Positions 7,948-17,803 are shown, counted from the stretch's first letter. The stretch: 64,000 nucleotides of DNA from Marinibacterium sp. (GCA_025800215.1 JAOXSC010000022.1:1-64000); one strand, 5' to 3'. Numbers and translations are program-made. The notes: a model not told the origin generated them from the letters alone.

Positions 7948-10900
7948 TTGGTTGCAAACGCCCCACTGCCAGTTCTCTTTGATCCCGACCACGAACACAG
8001 CGCCTGCGGCGTTGGGTTTCTCACGCGCAAGGACGGGGTTCAGACCCATGACGTTCTGACCATGGGGCACGAGGCGCTGTGCGCCGTGCCGCATCGGGGC
8101 GGGATGTCGTCCGAAGGCGTCGGCGACGGGGCGGGCGTGTCGGTGGATCTGTCGCTTGCCTTTTTCGAAAAGCTGACAGGACGCAGCCTTGAGGCCGGGC
8201 AGTTTGGCGTCGGAAACTTCTTTCTGCCGGGTGATGCGGGCGAACATGACCGTGCCGCAGAGCTGATCGAAACCACCCTGCAAGAGGCCGGCCTTGACAC
8301 CCTGCTGGTGCGCGACATGCCGGTGGATCCCGACGCCATCGGTGCGCGTGCGGCCAAATGGCAGCTGCCGATCCGCCAGTGGATCTTTGCCGCCCCCAAC
8401 GGGGTGCGGGGTGCCGCGCTGGACACGCGCATTCACCGGGCCCTGCTGGACATCGAAGCGGTCGCCTATACCGACCCAGCCCTGTCCGGGCTTTATCCGC
8501 TGTCGCTGTCGGCACGGATGCAGGTGTTCAAAGGGCGTCTCAATTCATGGGAGATCATCCCCTATTTCTCGGACCTCTCCGACCCCGATCACGCAGTGCA
8601 CACGCTTTATTTCCACACCCGGTTTTCCACCAATACCGATCCGCACCCGACCATGGCCCAGCCGTTCCGGTTGATGGCGCACAATGGCGAGCTGAACACC
8701 GACAAGAAGAACCGGCTGTCGGAAACCGCCATCGCGCTGGCCCGCAACACCGCCATCGTAAGGCCCAACGGGCAATCCGACAGTTGCCGCCTGGATCAGA
8801 CGCTGAATGCACGGGTCTTCGAAGAAGGGCTTGATCTGGTCACGGCGGTGGTCGCGATGATGCCGCCCGCATGGGAAAACGACACCCGGCTGAGCCCGCA
8901 GGTGCGCGCGATGTTGGAATTCTTTTCACTGTCCGAAGAAAAGAATGACGGGCCCGCAGCGCTGGTTTTTGGCGACGGCAACATCATCGGCGCACGGCTT
9001 GACCGGTTGGGCCTGCGCCCGATGCGCTCGGTGGAAACCGCCGAGTATCTGGCCGTGATGTCCGAAGCCGGGCAGATCAGCTTTCCGCCCGACAGCGTGC
9101 TGCGCCGGGGCCGGGTCGAAGCGGGCGGGATGCTCTATTATGATCACGCCCAACAGCGCTGCTTTGACACGGATGAGGCGCTGGAACAGCTGGCATCCGC
9201 CCGCGACTACACCGCCCTTCTGGAGCAGGCACGCGTCACCATCGACACCCTGCCCGACCCCGAAGCCGATCCCAAATCGGCCGCAGGCCGGTATACCGGC
9301 GATCTTGAGCGGCCCGCGCGTTTTGTGGCCTATACGCTCAATCAGGAAAGCTTCAAATTCCTGATGGATCCGATGCTGCAGACCGGCGTCGAAAAAGTGT
9401 CGGCCATGGGCTACGGCAATGCGATCAACGCGCTCAGCGACAACGAAGGCGGCGTGGCCAAGTATTTCAGCCAGCGCTTTGCACAGGTGACCAACCCGCC
9501 GCTGGATTCGATCCGCGAAGCCGATGGCATGACCCTGCGCGTGTCGCTGGGTGAAAAACCGCATCTCGGACAGGGCCGTTCGCCCCAGATCGTGGTGCAG
9601 TCGCCGGTGCTGCGCATGGCCGACATGCTCAGGATCAAGGCCCAGGATGCCACCCCGTGGCAGCGCTTTGACATGCTCTACGCCCCTGTCTTCGACGACG
9701 GGCCGGGCAATGAAAGCGCCCTGACCGATGCCATGGATCAGCTTGCCGACGCGGTCGTGGCCTTTGCCCGCGAACAGGGCGGCATCGCCATCCTGACCGA
9801 TCGGCACATCTGCCGGGCCCATGCGGCCCTGCCGATGACGCTGGCGATTTCGGCGATCAATCAGCGGCTGATCGAAGAAGGGCTGCGGTTCAAGGTCAGC
9901 CTGGTGGTGGAAAGCGGGCAGATCTGTTCGTCACATCACATCGCCTGCGCCCTGGGTTTCGGCGCGGCGGCGGTCTATCCGATCGCGGTGCGGATGCGGG
10001 CCGAACAGCTTTTTGGCGATGATGCGGGCCTGGCCTATGGCCGCTTCAAGAAAGCCGCCGAAAAGGCGCTGATGAAGACCATGGGCAAGGTGGGGCTTTG
10101 TACCGTAGAAAGCTATTCGGGGGGCGAGTTCTTCGAACCCAACTTTCTTGATACCAATGACCCGGTGCTGGCGCGCTATCTGCCCAACATGAAAACCCCT
10201 GTGGGCGGGGTGCGGTTCGACGTGATCGCCCGGTCGGTTGCCGACTGGCACGCGCGCGCCCTCACCGTGGACAGCGATGCTGACATTCCGATGCTGGGAC
10301 TCTTCAAGGAGCGTTCGGAAGGGGCCGGGCACAGCTATGGCACCACGGCGGTACGTGGCTTTGTCGATCTGACCGAAGAACCCATTTCCTTTGCCGAAGC
10401 CGAAGGCGAAACCGACCCGTTCCGCCTGATGACCCTGCGCCAGATGGATGATGCGTTCGGCATTGACGACAGCGGCTATGTGAACACCTCGTTCGAAAAG
10501 CTGAGCCCCGAGCGGATCGACGGGTTCCAGATCACCCCCGGCTATCGCGCCTTCAGCCGCATGATGGCTGACGAACGGGCCCGGCGCCCGGCAGCGCTGC
10601 GCGATGTGCTCGCCTTTCCGGCCGACATCACCTTTATGGACAGCGCCGCCGACATCAAAAAGGAAATGATGCTGTTCAATCGCGCCGGGAACCGCGATTT
10701 TGTCATTCGCGGCGTGATCTGCAGCGCAGAGCCCGATGGCACGACCTTCCTGCTGCAGCTCACCGGTCCAAAGGCAGGGGATCTGGCGCGGCTGACCGTT
10801 CTGGCCGATACGCTGGTCGACCGCTTCGGCGACGACATCCGGGCCCATTACATCTCCCAGGGCGCGCTTCGGGTCGAAGCGGGCGGCATGGCGCAGGATT

Positions 10901-13413
10901 ACCTGTCGCGCCTGCGCCCCGCCCCGGACCGTATCGCGCTCGACGCGGTGCAGCCCGCATCCGAGATCACCGGCCGGCTGGCATCGGGGGCAATGTCGCA
11001 CGGCGCGCTGGTGGCTTCGGCGCACGAAGCGGTGGCCCATGGCACCAACATGGTCGGCGGCATGTCCAATTCCGGCGAAGGCGGCGAACATCTGACCCGC
11101 TATGGCACCATCCGCGCCAGCCGCATCAAGCAGTTTGCATCGGGTCGTTTCGGGGTCTGGGCGGGCTATCTTGCCGATCCCAACCTTGAAGAAATCGAGA
11201 TCAAGATCGGTCAGGGCGCCAAGCCCGGCGAAGGCGGGCAGCTGCCCGCCCCCAAGGTGACGGTCGAAATTGCCGCCGCGCGGGGCGGCACACCGGGGGT
11301 CGAGCTGATCTCACCCCCGCCGCATCACGACACCTATTCGATCGAAGATCTGGGCCAGCTGATCCATGACGCCAAGGCCGCGCGCGTGCGCGTCATCGTG
11401 AAACTGGTGTCATCCGAAGGCATCGGGACCATCGCCGTGGGCGTCGCCAAGGCCGGGGCAGACGTGATCAACGTCGCAGGCAATACCGGTGGCACCGGCG
11501 CGGCGGCGGTGACATCGCTCAAATACACCGGCCGCGCCGCCGAAATCGGCATCGCCGAAGTGCATCAGGCCCTGTGTGCCAACGGGATCCGGCAAAAGGT
11601 GATGCTGCGCTGTTCGGGCGCGATGCAGACCGGGTCGGACGTGGTCAAGGGCGCGCTTCTGGGCGGGGACAGTTTCGAATTCGGCACCACCGCGCTGATG
11701 ATGCTGAAATGCGTGATGGCCAAGAACTGCAACGTCAAATGCCCCGCAGGCCTGACCACCAACCCCGAAGTGTTCGATGGCGACCCGCGGGCGCTGGCCC
11801 AGTATCTGCTGAACATCGCCCACGAGGTGCGCGAAGTGCTGGCCGGCCTTGGCCTGCGCAGCCTGGCCGAGGCGCGCGGGCGCGCCGATCTGCTGCATCT
11901 GCTGGATCACCCGTCATCGGTCGGGCAGCTTGATCTGCGCGCCATGCTGCAGCACGTGCCCGAAAACCCGGTCGCCGATCCGGTCTATCTGGAAAAGGAC
12001 TTCGCCATCGACGATGCGCTGATCAGCCAGGCGCGGGCCCGGCTGATCGACGGCGGTGAGCGCGAAATCGAACTGCGGCCCAACATGCCGCTGAACAACC
12101 GCAACAAGACGGTGGGCGGGCAGTTCGGCATCGACATCGAACGCATGCTCAACCACGAGCTCGACGCGCTGCCCCCCGCCGCCCATCAGGACACGCGCGG
12201 GCGACGCTATCTCGATCCGCGCAGCGTGCGCATCGTCACCAACGGGTCGGCCGGGCAAAGCTTTGGCGCCTTTTGCAATGACGGCATGGTGATGGAGCAC
12301 ACCGGCACCTGCAATGACGGCGTCGGCAAGGGTGCGTCAGGCGGCGAGATCGTGGTCAAATCGCCCGGCGGCGGACGTCCGGGTGAAAACGTGCTGATCG
12401 GCAATTTTGCCCTGTTCGGGGCCACCGGCGGGCGCACCTTCGTCCAAGGTCAGGCCGGAGACCGCTTTGCGGTGCGCAATTCAGGCGCGACGGCGGTGGT
12501 CGAAGGGGTCGGCGATTTCTGCGCTGAATACATGACCAACGGGGCGATCCTGAACCTTGGCGGCTTTTCCAAGGGCTATGGCAACGGGATGTCGGGCGGG
12601 TTTGCCTATCAATACGATCCCGATGGCCGCCTGCCCGACATGCTCAGCCGGGATTCGGTGCTGATGGGCACGCTGTCGGACGGGTCCGATCACGCCGCCA
12701 TCCACGAAGACGCCATTCGCCAGCTTCTGCACTGGCATATCGAAGCAACAGGATCCGATCTGGCAAGCGCTGTGCTTGCGGACTGGGACAGCGCACGCCA
12801 GCACATGGCCTGGATCATGCCGCGCGCTCTGCTGCAATATCAGGATGCCGATGAAATCCTGGCCGCACGCAGCCGCAAGGATCTGCTTGACGAACTGGCC
12901 TCGGCGCTGGCCGCGCATCAGATCCTTGAGCTCAAGACCGCGTGGAAGCGCGGGCGCCCGGTGCATCGCGGCGCGGTCCCGGCCTATGGAGACATGGACA
13001 CCGACGAAATCTTCCGTCTGCTGGGCAGCTACACCGTGCTCGAACAGGCCCAGACCATCGCCGCCAAGCGCGTCGGCACATCCGATCGCGTGGCTCGCGA
13101 CAAGGCCGCCCGCAACCTTGTTCTGACCGAAGATTTCGGCCTGATGGCGGCGCTGGCCAAACATGCGCGCAAGGCCGTCGATGGCTATAGCGATGAAGAA
13201 CTGGCGGTGCTGGTGGCCAACAAGCGGCTGAGCGATTTCAAACGGGCGCTGTCGCTGCGCAACATCCTGAGCATGGACAGCCCCGGAACCTATGCCTGGA
13301 TCCTGCATCAGGATCGCAAGAACCGCGCCGCGCTAGGGGACGTGCCCAGCTTTGATGCGCTTTTCGCACAAAACGCCCTGCCGGATCTGGCAGCGCGCAT
13401 GGCGGCAGAGTGA
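7948..13413 (+). CDS. Glutamate-synthase-like large subunit (GltB family, extended)
   Basis: 1821 residues from a TTG start. TTG at 7948 is chosen because GAGGAG sits 7 bases upstream and it puts the catalytic Cys (HSACGVGF) at residue 20, a normal propeptide length. Domains in order are the class II glutaminase (about 20-430), central domain, FMN-binding synthase domain with KPGEGGQLPAPKV (about 1092) and SPPPHHDTYSIEDL (about 1122), and the GXGXG domain (about 1459 onward). The cluster motif is KCVMAKNCNVKC: three Cys at about 1255, 1261 and 1265, spaced x5 and x3, whereas typical GltB has x5 and x4. About 160 extra residues follow the usual C terminus, so the protein is longer than the roughly 1500 of ordinary GltB. 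No gltD is adjacent; a diflavin reductase follows after 12 bases. It may be a glutamate synthase using that reductase, or a paralogue with another role. Confidence 0.75.
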   Translation: MVANAPLPVLFDPDHEHSACGVGFLTRKDGVQTHDVLTMGHEALCAVPHRGGMSSEGVGDGAGVSVDLSLAFFEKLTGRSLEAGQFGVGNFFLPGDAGEHDRAAELIETTLQEAGLDTLLVRDMPVDPDAIGARAAKWQLPIRQWIFAAPNGVRGAALDTRIHRALLDIEAVAYTDPALSGLYPLSLSARMQVFKGRLNSWEIIPYFSDLSDPDHAVHTLYFHTRFSTNTDPHPTMAQPFRLMAHNGELNTDKKNRLSETAIALARNTAIVRPNGQSDSCRLDQTLNARVFEEGLDLVTAVVAMMPPAWENDTRLSPQVRAMLEFFSLSEEKNDGPAALVFGDGNIIGARLDRLGLRPMRSVETAEYLAVMSEAGQISFPPDSVLRRGRVEAGGMLYYDHAQQRCFDTDEALEQLASARDYTALLEQARVTIDTLPDPEADPKSAAGRYTGDLERPARFVAYTLNQESFKFLMDPMLQTGVEKVSAMGYGNAINALSDNEGGVAKYFSQRFAQVTNPPLDSIREADGMTLRVSLGEKPHLGQGRSPQIVVQSPVLRMADMLRIKAQDATPWQRFDMLYAPVFDDGPGNESALTDAMDQLADAVVAFAREQGGIAILTDRHICRAHAALPMTLAISAINQRLIEEGLRFKVSLVVESGQICSSHHIACALGFGAAAVYPIAVRMRAEQLFGDDAGLAYGRFKKAAEKALMKTMGKVGLCTVESYSGGEFFEPNFLDTNDPVLARYLPNMKTPVGGVRFDVIARSVADWHARALTVDSDADIPMLGLFKERSEGAGHSYGTTAVRGFVDLTEEPISFAEAEGETDPFRLMTLRQMDDAFGIDDSGYVNTSFEKLSPERIDGFQITPGYRAFSRMMADERARRPAALRDVLAFPADITFMDSAADIKKEMMLFNRAGNRDFVIRGVICSAEPDGTTFLLQLTGPKAGDLARLTVLADTLVDRFGDDIRAHYISQGALRVEAGGMAQDYLSRLRPAPDRIALDAVQPASEITGRLASGAMSHGALVASAHEAVAHGTNMVGGMSNSGEGGEHLTRYGTIRASRIKQFASGRFGVWAGYLADPNLEEIEIKIGQGAKPGEGGQLPAPKVTVEIAAARGGTPGVELISPPPHHDTYSIEDLGQLIHDAKAARVRVIVKLVSSEGIGTIAVGVAKAGADVINVAGNTGGTGAAAVTSLKYTGRAAEIGIAEVHQALCANGIRQKVMLRCSGAMQTGSDVVKGALLGGDSFEFGTTALMMLKCVMAKNCNVKCPAGLTTNPEVFDGDPRALAQYLLNIAHEVREVLAGLGLRSLAEARGRADLLHLLDHPSSVGQLDLRAMLQHVPENPVADPVYLEKDFAIDDALISQARARLIDGGEREIELRPNMPLNNRNKTVGGQFGIDIERMLNHELDALPPAAHQDTRGRRYLDPRSVRIVTNGSAGQSFGAFCNDGMVMEHTGTCNDGVGKGASGGEIVVKSPGGGRPGENVLIGNFALFGATGGRTFVQGQAGDRFAVRNSGATAVVEGVGDFCAEYMTNGAILNLGGFSKGYGNGMSGGFAYQYDPDGRLPDMLSRDSVLMGTLSDGSDHAAIHEDAIRQLLHWHIEATGSDLASAVLADWDSARQHMAWIMPRALLQYQDADEILAARSRKDLLDELASALAAHQILELKTAWKRGRPVHRGAVPAYGDMDTDEIFRLLGSYTVLEQAQTIAAKRVGTSDRVARDKAARNLVLTEDFGLMAALAKHARKAVDGYSDEELAVLVANKRLSDFKRALSLRNILSMDSPGTYAWILHQDRKNRAALGDVPSFDALFAQNALPDLAARMAAE

Positions 13414-13425
13414 GACGAACGGAAC

Positions 13426-15177
13426 ATGACAACAAAAGTCCCCTATATCCCCGATGACGCGCCCTTTACCGGCGAACAGAAAAGCTGGCTTGGCGGGTTT
13501 CTCGCGGGTCTTCATTCGCGGCTTTTGGTGGGCGGTGGTCCCGCCGCCCCGGCCGCCGACGCAGGCCAGCAGGCCCCGGCCATCGACATCCTTTATGGCA
13601 CCCAGACCGGCAATGCCGAAGCGGTGGCCAATGATGCCGCCGACCGCGCGCGCGCCAAGGGCTTTACCCCGCGCGTAGCCGAGCTTGACAGTGTCAGCAT
13701 GGACCAGCTGGCCGCGATGCAGACGCTGATCGTGGTGGTGTCGACCTATGGGGTGGGCGAAATGCCCGACAATGCCTGCCAGTTCTGGGAGGATCTGTCA
13801 TCCACGACCGCGCCGCGCCTGGAAAACCTGGCCTTTGCCGTGCTTGCACTGGGCGACACCAGCTATGATGAATTCTGTCAGGCCGGTAAACTGATCGACA
13901 CAAGGCTCGAGCAGCTTGGCGCCCGGCGGATGGTGGACCGCGTCGATTGCGATGTGGATTTCGAAGACCCCGCCGAAGACTGGCTGGGCCGCGCCATCCC
14001 GCAGGGCGGCGGCGCCACCCCTGCCCCCGCTGATACCGCGGTCCCCGCCCCGGCAAAATCGGGCTGGACCCGCAAAAACCCCTATCCGGCGGTGATCTGC
14101 GACAACCGCACCCTGTCGGGCACAGGATCGGCCAAGGAAATCCGCCACATCGCCTTCGACCTGGGCGACAGCGGCATGACCTATGAAGCCGGCGATGCGC
14201 TTGGCGTGTTGCCGATCAACGCGCCCGATCTGGTCGCGGCCTGGCTCGACCGTCTTGGCGCCCCGGCCGATGCGGCGGTTGCGGGTCAGGATCAGAGCCT
14301 GGGCACCGTGCTGACCCGGCACTATGAAATCACCACCCCGTCGCGCGACCTGATCCGCGCCATCGAAGCCCGCGCCGACAATGATGAGCTGTCGCATGTG
14401 CTTGGCAATGGCGACAAAGAGGCTCTCGAACGGTATCTGTGGAACAAGGACGCGCTGGACCTGCTGACGCTGGTCCCCGAACAGTCCCTTGACCCGGCCG
14501 AGGTGCTGTCCTGGCTGAAACCGCTGCAGCACCGCGCCTATTCGATCTCGTCCAGCCCCAAGGCCCATCCGGGCGAGGTTCACCTGACCGTTGCCGCGCT
14601 GCGCTGGATGCATGACGGGCGTGCCCATCGCGGCGTGTGCTCGACCTATCTGGCCGATCTGGCAGATGACGCGGGCACGACCGGCATCTTCATGTCCCCC
14701 AACAAAAGCTTCCGCGTGCCCCAGGATGACAGCGTGCCGATGATCATGGTCGGCCCCGGCACCGGCATCGCCCCGTTCCGTGCCTTTCTGGAAGAGCGTC
14801 AGGCACGTGGCGCAACGGGCATGAACTGGCTGTTCTTTGGCGATCAGCACCGCGCCAGCGATTTCATCTATGCCGACGAAATTGCCGGGTTCAGCCAGAG
14901 CGGTCTGCTGACACGTCTTGATTTGGCGTTTTCTCGCGATCAGGACGCAAAGATCTATGTGCAGCACCGCATGCTAGAAAACGGCAAGGATCTCTTTGCA
15001 CAGCTGGAAGAGGGCGGGTATTTCTATGTCTGCGGCGATGCCACGCATATGGCGCGCGATGTGGACGACACCCTGCACCAGATCATTCAAACCCAGGGCG
15101 GTCTGACCCCCGAGGCGGCAACGGAATATGTCAACCGCCTCAAACGCGACAAGCGATATGTGCGGGATGTCTACTGA
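13426..15177 (+). CDS. Diflavin NADPH reductase, CysJ-like (sulfite reductase alpha-type)
   Basis: 583 residues. An N-terminal PYIPDDAPFTGEQKSWLGGF segment precedes a flavodoxin/FMN domain (LYGTQTGNAEAVAND, about 50-190), an FAD-binding ferredoxin-reductase domain (HRAYSISSSP) and an NADPH domain (GPGTGIAPFRAFLEERQ, YFYVCGDATHMARDV), ending KRYVRDVY as in CysJ. Such enzymes pass electrons from NADPH through FAD and FMN to a partner. There is no cysI-like hemoprotein here. The gene sits 12 bases after the glutamate-synthase-like gene and 11 before the HmuS-like gene, so its electron acceptor may be one of those products; this is inference. Confidence 0.82.
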   Translation: MTTKVPYIPDDAPFTGEQKSWLGGFLAGLHSRLLVGGGPAAPAADAGQQAPAIDILYGTQTGNAEAVANDAADRARAKGFTPRVAELDSVSMDQLAAMQTLIVVVSTYGVGEMPDNACQFWEDLSSTTAPRLENLAFAVLALGDTSYDEFCQAGKLIDTRLEQLGARRMVDRVDCDVDFEDPAEDWLGRAIPQGGGATPAPADTAVPAPAKSGWTRKNPYPAVICDNRTLSGTGSAKEIRHIAFDLGDSGMTYEAGDALGVLPINAPDLVAAWLDRLGAPADAAVAGQDQSLGTVLTRHYEITTPSRDLIRAIEARADNDELSHVLGNGDKEALERYLWNKDALDLLTLVPEQSLDPAEVLSWLKPLQHRAYSISSSPKAHPGEVHLTVAALRWMHDGRAHRGVCSTYLADLADDAGTTGIFMSPNKSFRVPQDDSVPMIMVGPGTGIAPFRAFLEERQARGATGMNWLFFGDQHRASDFIYADEIAGFSQSGLLTRLDLAFSRDQDAKIYVQHRMLENGKDLFAQLEEGGYFYVCGDATHMARDVDDTLHQIIQTQGGLTPEAATEYVNRLKRDKRYVRDVY

Positions 15178-15188
15178 AAGCAGACCCC

Positions 15189-16178
15189 ATGCTGAACAAC
15201 GCCCCATCCCCGACTGCGTGCTGCCTTGCAGGCAGCGCGCTGCCGGACACGCTGGACGATCTGCGCGCCGTCTCGGGCTTTGCCGAGCTTGGCCATGATC
15301 TTGAAACGCTCGCCCTGATCGGCACCCAGTTCGAAAACGCGCTGATTACCACCCGCAACGCAGGCGCCCTGATCGCGGGGCGGGGCGGATATGCCGCGCT
15401 GCAACGCTCGGACGCCCCCCTGCGGCTGACCCGCGCGCCCCGGAGGGTGGATCTGCGCTTTTGCCCGGCCACACCGATCCGCCTGGCGCGCTATGCCGAT
15501 GGCAATGGAGGTGACGGGATCGCCGCCTTTGACCACTCGGGCCGGGTGCAGCACCGGGTGCAGCTTGGCGCACCCGCAGACCGGCAGGTCCTGTGCTCGC
15601 TTGGGCAAGGGGCGGTCGCATCATCCGCGCCCGCCGCCTCCGACACCCCGAACCACGGGCAGAACGTCATTCCACTGGCCGCCATCCGCCGCGCCCGCGA
15701 CATCTGGAACACCGCCGATCTGGGCGCGCATCTCAATGATCTGCTGCGGAGCTGCGGGCGCGAACGCCGTGCCTGCCTGCCGCATGTCGGCGTCAACCGT
15801 GCCTGGCAGATCCTGCCGGATGTCCTGCCCAGCTTTCTGACCTATGCCAGTGATCGTGGCATCGGCATGGCGCGCTTTGTCCCCGCAGCAGGGCTGATGC
15901 AGGCGGATGTCGGGCCGCTTGAAACCATCACACTGGTCGGCCAGCTTGTGACCGCGCGCGCCGGCGCCGGCACGTTTTCGATTGACCTGAGCGCCATCGA
16001 CAGCGCCTGGGTCGCGGCCATCGGGCGGTTCTGGCAGATCGAGCTCTATGACGCGCAGGGCGACTGCCTTGCGGTGCTGGGATATGACCCGTCGCAGAAT
16101 GCCGGGCATTGGTCCGATCTTTTGTGTTCGCTGCCAAAACCCGCAAGCCGCGCCGCCCGCCCGGCCCCCAAGGCCTGA
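15189..16178 (+). CDS. HemS/HmuS-like (hemin-degrading factor family) protein, divergent
   Basis: 329 residues, cytoplasmic. Resemblance to HemS/HmuS/ChuS is seen in the N-terminal GTQFENALITTRNAGALIAGRGGY (family: trafficking and degradation of heme taken up by the cell) and in the C-terminal pattern ending ELYDAQGDCLAVLGYDPSQNAGHWSDLLCSLP. The match is weak: the conserved blocks are eroded and I cannot identify the heme-ligating His. It follows the diflavin reductase by 11 bases, which could supply reducing power, and lies upstream of the TonB energising genes. A heme-related role is plausible; another role is possible. Confidence 0.5.
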   Translation: MLNNAPSPTACCLAGSALPDTLDDLRAVSGFAELGHDLETLALIGTQFENALITTRNAGALIAGRGGYAALQRSDAPLRLTRAPRRVDLRFCPATPIRLARYADGNGGDGIAAFDHSGRVQHRVQLGAPADRQVLCSLGQGAVASSAPAASDTPNHGQNVIPLAAIRRARDIWNTADLGAHLNDLLRSCGRERRACLPHVGVNRAWQILPDVLPSFLTYASDRGIGMARFVPAAGLMQADVGPLETITLVGQLVTARAGAGTFSIDLSAIDSAWVAAIGRFWQIELYDAQGDCLAVLGYDPSQNAGHWSDLLCSLPKPASRAARPAPKA

Positions 16179-16227
16179 GGCACCCGCACGTGTGCCACCT
16201 CTGTACCCGCTCCCGACGAAGCAAATT

Positions 16228-16250
16228 CGACCGCGCCGCCACAGCGGTCG
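16228..16250 (+). terminator. Hairpin after the HmuS-like gene
   Basis: CGACCGC (16228-16234) and GCGGTCG (16244-16250) form a 7-bp stem with a 9-base loop about 50 bases after the stop. It separates the glutamate-synthase-like unit from the exbB unit. There is no U-run. A TTGACA hexamer at 16271-16276 just beyond it could be the -35 of an exbB promoter, but the -10 (TAAGCG at 16294) is poor. Confidence 0.4.
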
Positions 16251-16325
16251 GGCATCGCACCTGCCAATACTTGACAAATTAACACGGGATTCTTAAGCGC
16301 AGACACAACCCGAACGGTCGGACCC

Positions 16326-16346
16326 GGCACCACACCCTGTGGTGCC
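16326..16346 (+). repeat. 9-bp perfect hairpin in the exbB leader
   Basis: GGCACCACA (16326-16334) and TGTGGTGCC (16338-16346) pair fully around a CCC loop, about 77 bases upstream of the exbB start. It lies downstream of a possible promoter, so it would be in the transcript as an attenuator, stabilising hairpin or an operator at DNA level. Confidence 0.45.
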
Positions 16347-16422
16347 CCCACCTGCAACCGGACCGGTCATACTGACGCCCGAGACGGCAAAAAAGTCCCG
16401 GAAAACCATGGAAGGCAAAGCC

Positions 16423-17421
16423 ATGCTGAACCAGATCGACACCCGTCTGTCGCGCAGCCTGTCCGGCGCGCTGATCGGCCTCGTGCTGGGCTGCGGTGTG
16501 GCGCAGGCCCAAGCGCAAACCACAGACCAGGGCCCAAGCCCTGCCCCAGACGTCGAAGCCACCATCCCAGCGGTGCCCGTCCCTGAAACCCCGGCCCCTG
16601 AAACCCCGGCCGTCGCCCCCACGCAACCGGCCGAGCCGGACGCATCATCCGCGGCTGATCCAGGTCCGGCAGATCCCGCGACAACAGACCAGATCGCCCC
16701 CGTTGAAGACACCACAACCGTCACCCCGACCTCGGCACTGGCCCCGACCGATCCCGATCTGCTTGGGCAGGCCCGCGCCGCATCCAGCCGCGCGATGACC
16801 TTTCTTGAAGATGGTGGCGTGTCGATCTGGGTGATCGCAGCCCTTTCGGTGATCACGGTGGCCCTGATCCTGTGGAAGATCTGGCGCCTTGCCCTGATTG
16901 GCGCCTGGTCGCGCGGCAAGGCCATCCAGTCTGTGGCGATCTACGAAACCGGAGACGCCGCGCGCGCCCGTGCCATTGTCGAAGGGCGGCGCGGGATCCG
17001 CTCAAAGGTGCTCAGCGCGGCCTTGCAGGCCAGGACGCACCTGCCGCAGGACGCCGCCCGCGAAGAAACTGCCCGCGTGGCCAAGCGCGAGCTTGCCTCG
17101 GCCCGCAGCGGGCTGAGCGCGCTTGAGCTGATCGCAACCATCGCGCCGCTTCTGGGCCTTCTGGGCACGGTTCTGGGCATGATCGCAGCCTTTCAGGCGC
17201 TGCAGGCTGCAGGCTCCAAGGCCGATCCCGCCCTTCTTGCTGGCGGCATCTGGGAAGCCCTGCTGACCACGGCTGCGGGTATGGCCGTGGCGATCCCGGC
17301 CTCGGCGGCGCTGACGTGGTTCGAGTCCGTGATCGACCGCATCCGCCGCGACATCGAAGACAACGCCACCCGCGTCTTTATCGCCCCCACCGAACCCGCG
17401 CTGCGCCCGGCGGCGGAATGA
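16423..17421 (+). CDS. exbB: TonB-system energizer protein, long form
   Basis: 332-residue inner-membrane protein of the MotA/TolQ/ExbB family that channels protons to drive TonB. This long form has its own signal peptide (about 1-28, ending AQAQAQ) and a Pro/Ala/Thr-rich periplasmic stretch (about 30-110) before the first membrane helix (VWVIAALSVITVALILWKIW). The MotA/ExbB core is ELIATIAPLLGLLGTVLGMIAAFQAL followed by GIWEALLTTAAGMAVAIPASAA. The ATG at 16423 is supported by GGAAGG 7 bases upstream. exbD follows after 4 bases. Confidence 0.88.
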   Translation: MLNQIDTRLSRSLSGALIGLVLGCGVAQAQAQTTDQGPSPAPDVEATIPAVPVPETPAPETPAVAPTQPAEPDASSAADPGPADPATTDQIAPVEDTTTVTPTSALAPTDPDLLGQARAASSRAMTFLEDGGVSIWVIAALSVITVALILWKIWRLALIGAWSRGKAIQSVAIYETGDAARARAIVEGRRGIRSKVLSAALQARTHLPQDAAREETARVAKRELASARSGLSALELIATIAPLLGLLGTVLGMIAAFQALQAAGSKADPALLAGGIWEALLTTAAGMAVAIPASAALTWFESVIDRIRRDIEDNATRVFIAPTEPALRPAAE

Positions 17422-17425
17422 CGCG

Positions 17426-17800
17426 ATGCAGTTCGCCCCTCCTCCTAGGCCACGGCGCAAACCCAGCCTGACGCCGATGATCGACGTGGTGTTTCTGTTG
17501 CTGGTGTTCTTCATGCTGGCGTCACGCTTTGGCATGGATGCGGTGATGCCGCTGCCGCTGGCGTCGTCGGGGGATGGCACCTATGAAGGTCCGCCGCGCC
17601 TGATCGACATCGCGCCGGACGGCCTCGCCCTGAACGGGGCCCCGGTCAGCGACCTGCCCGCCGCGCTGGCACCGCTGATGCAGTCGCCCACCGACATGCT
17701 CATCTTGCGCGGCCGCGACGGCGCCACCGTCCAGCACATCGTCGATGTGACCGAAACACTGCATGCAGCCGGGTTCACCGCGCTGGTTCTGGTGGAATAG
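17426..17800 (+). CDS. exbD: Biopolymer transport protein, first copy
   Basis: 124 residues with a short cytoplasmic N terminus, one membrane helix (MIDVVFLLLVFFMLASRF, about 18-35) and a periplasmic domain. The membrane Asp in PMIDVV is the residue through which ExbD/TolR proteins conduct protons, and it is present here. The gene lies between exbB and a second exbD and should form part of the ExbB-ExbD-TonB complex. Confidence 0.88.
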   Translation: MQFAPPPRPRRKPSLTPMIDVVFLLLVFFMLASRFGMDAVMPLPLASSGDGTYEGPPRLIDIAPDGLALNGAPVSDLPAALAPLMQSPTDMLILRGRDGATVQHIVDVTETLHAAGFTALVLVE

Positions 17801-17803
17801 CCG

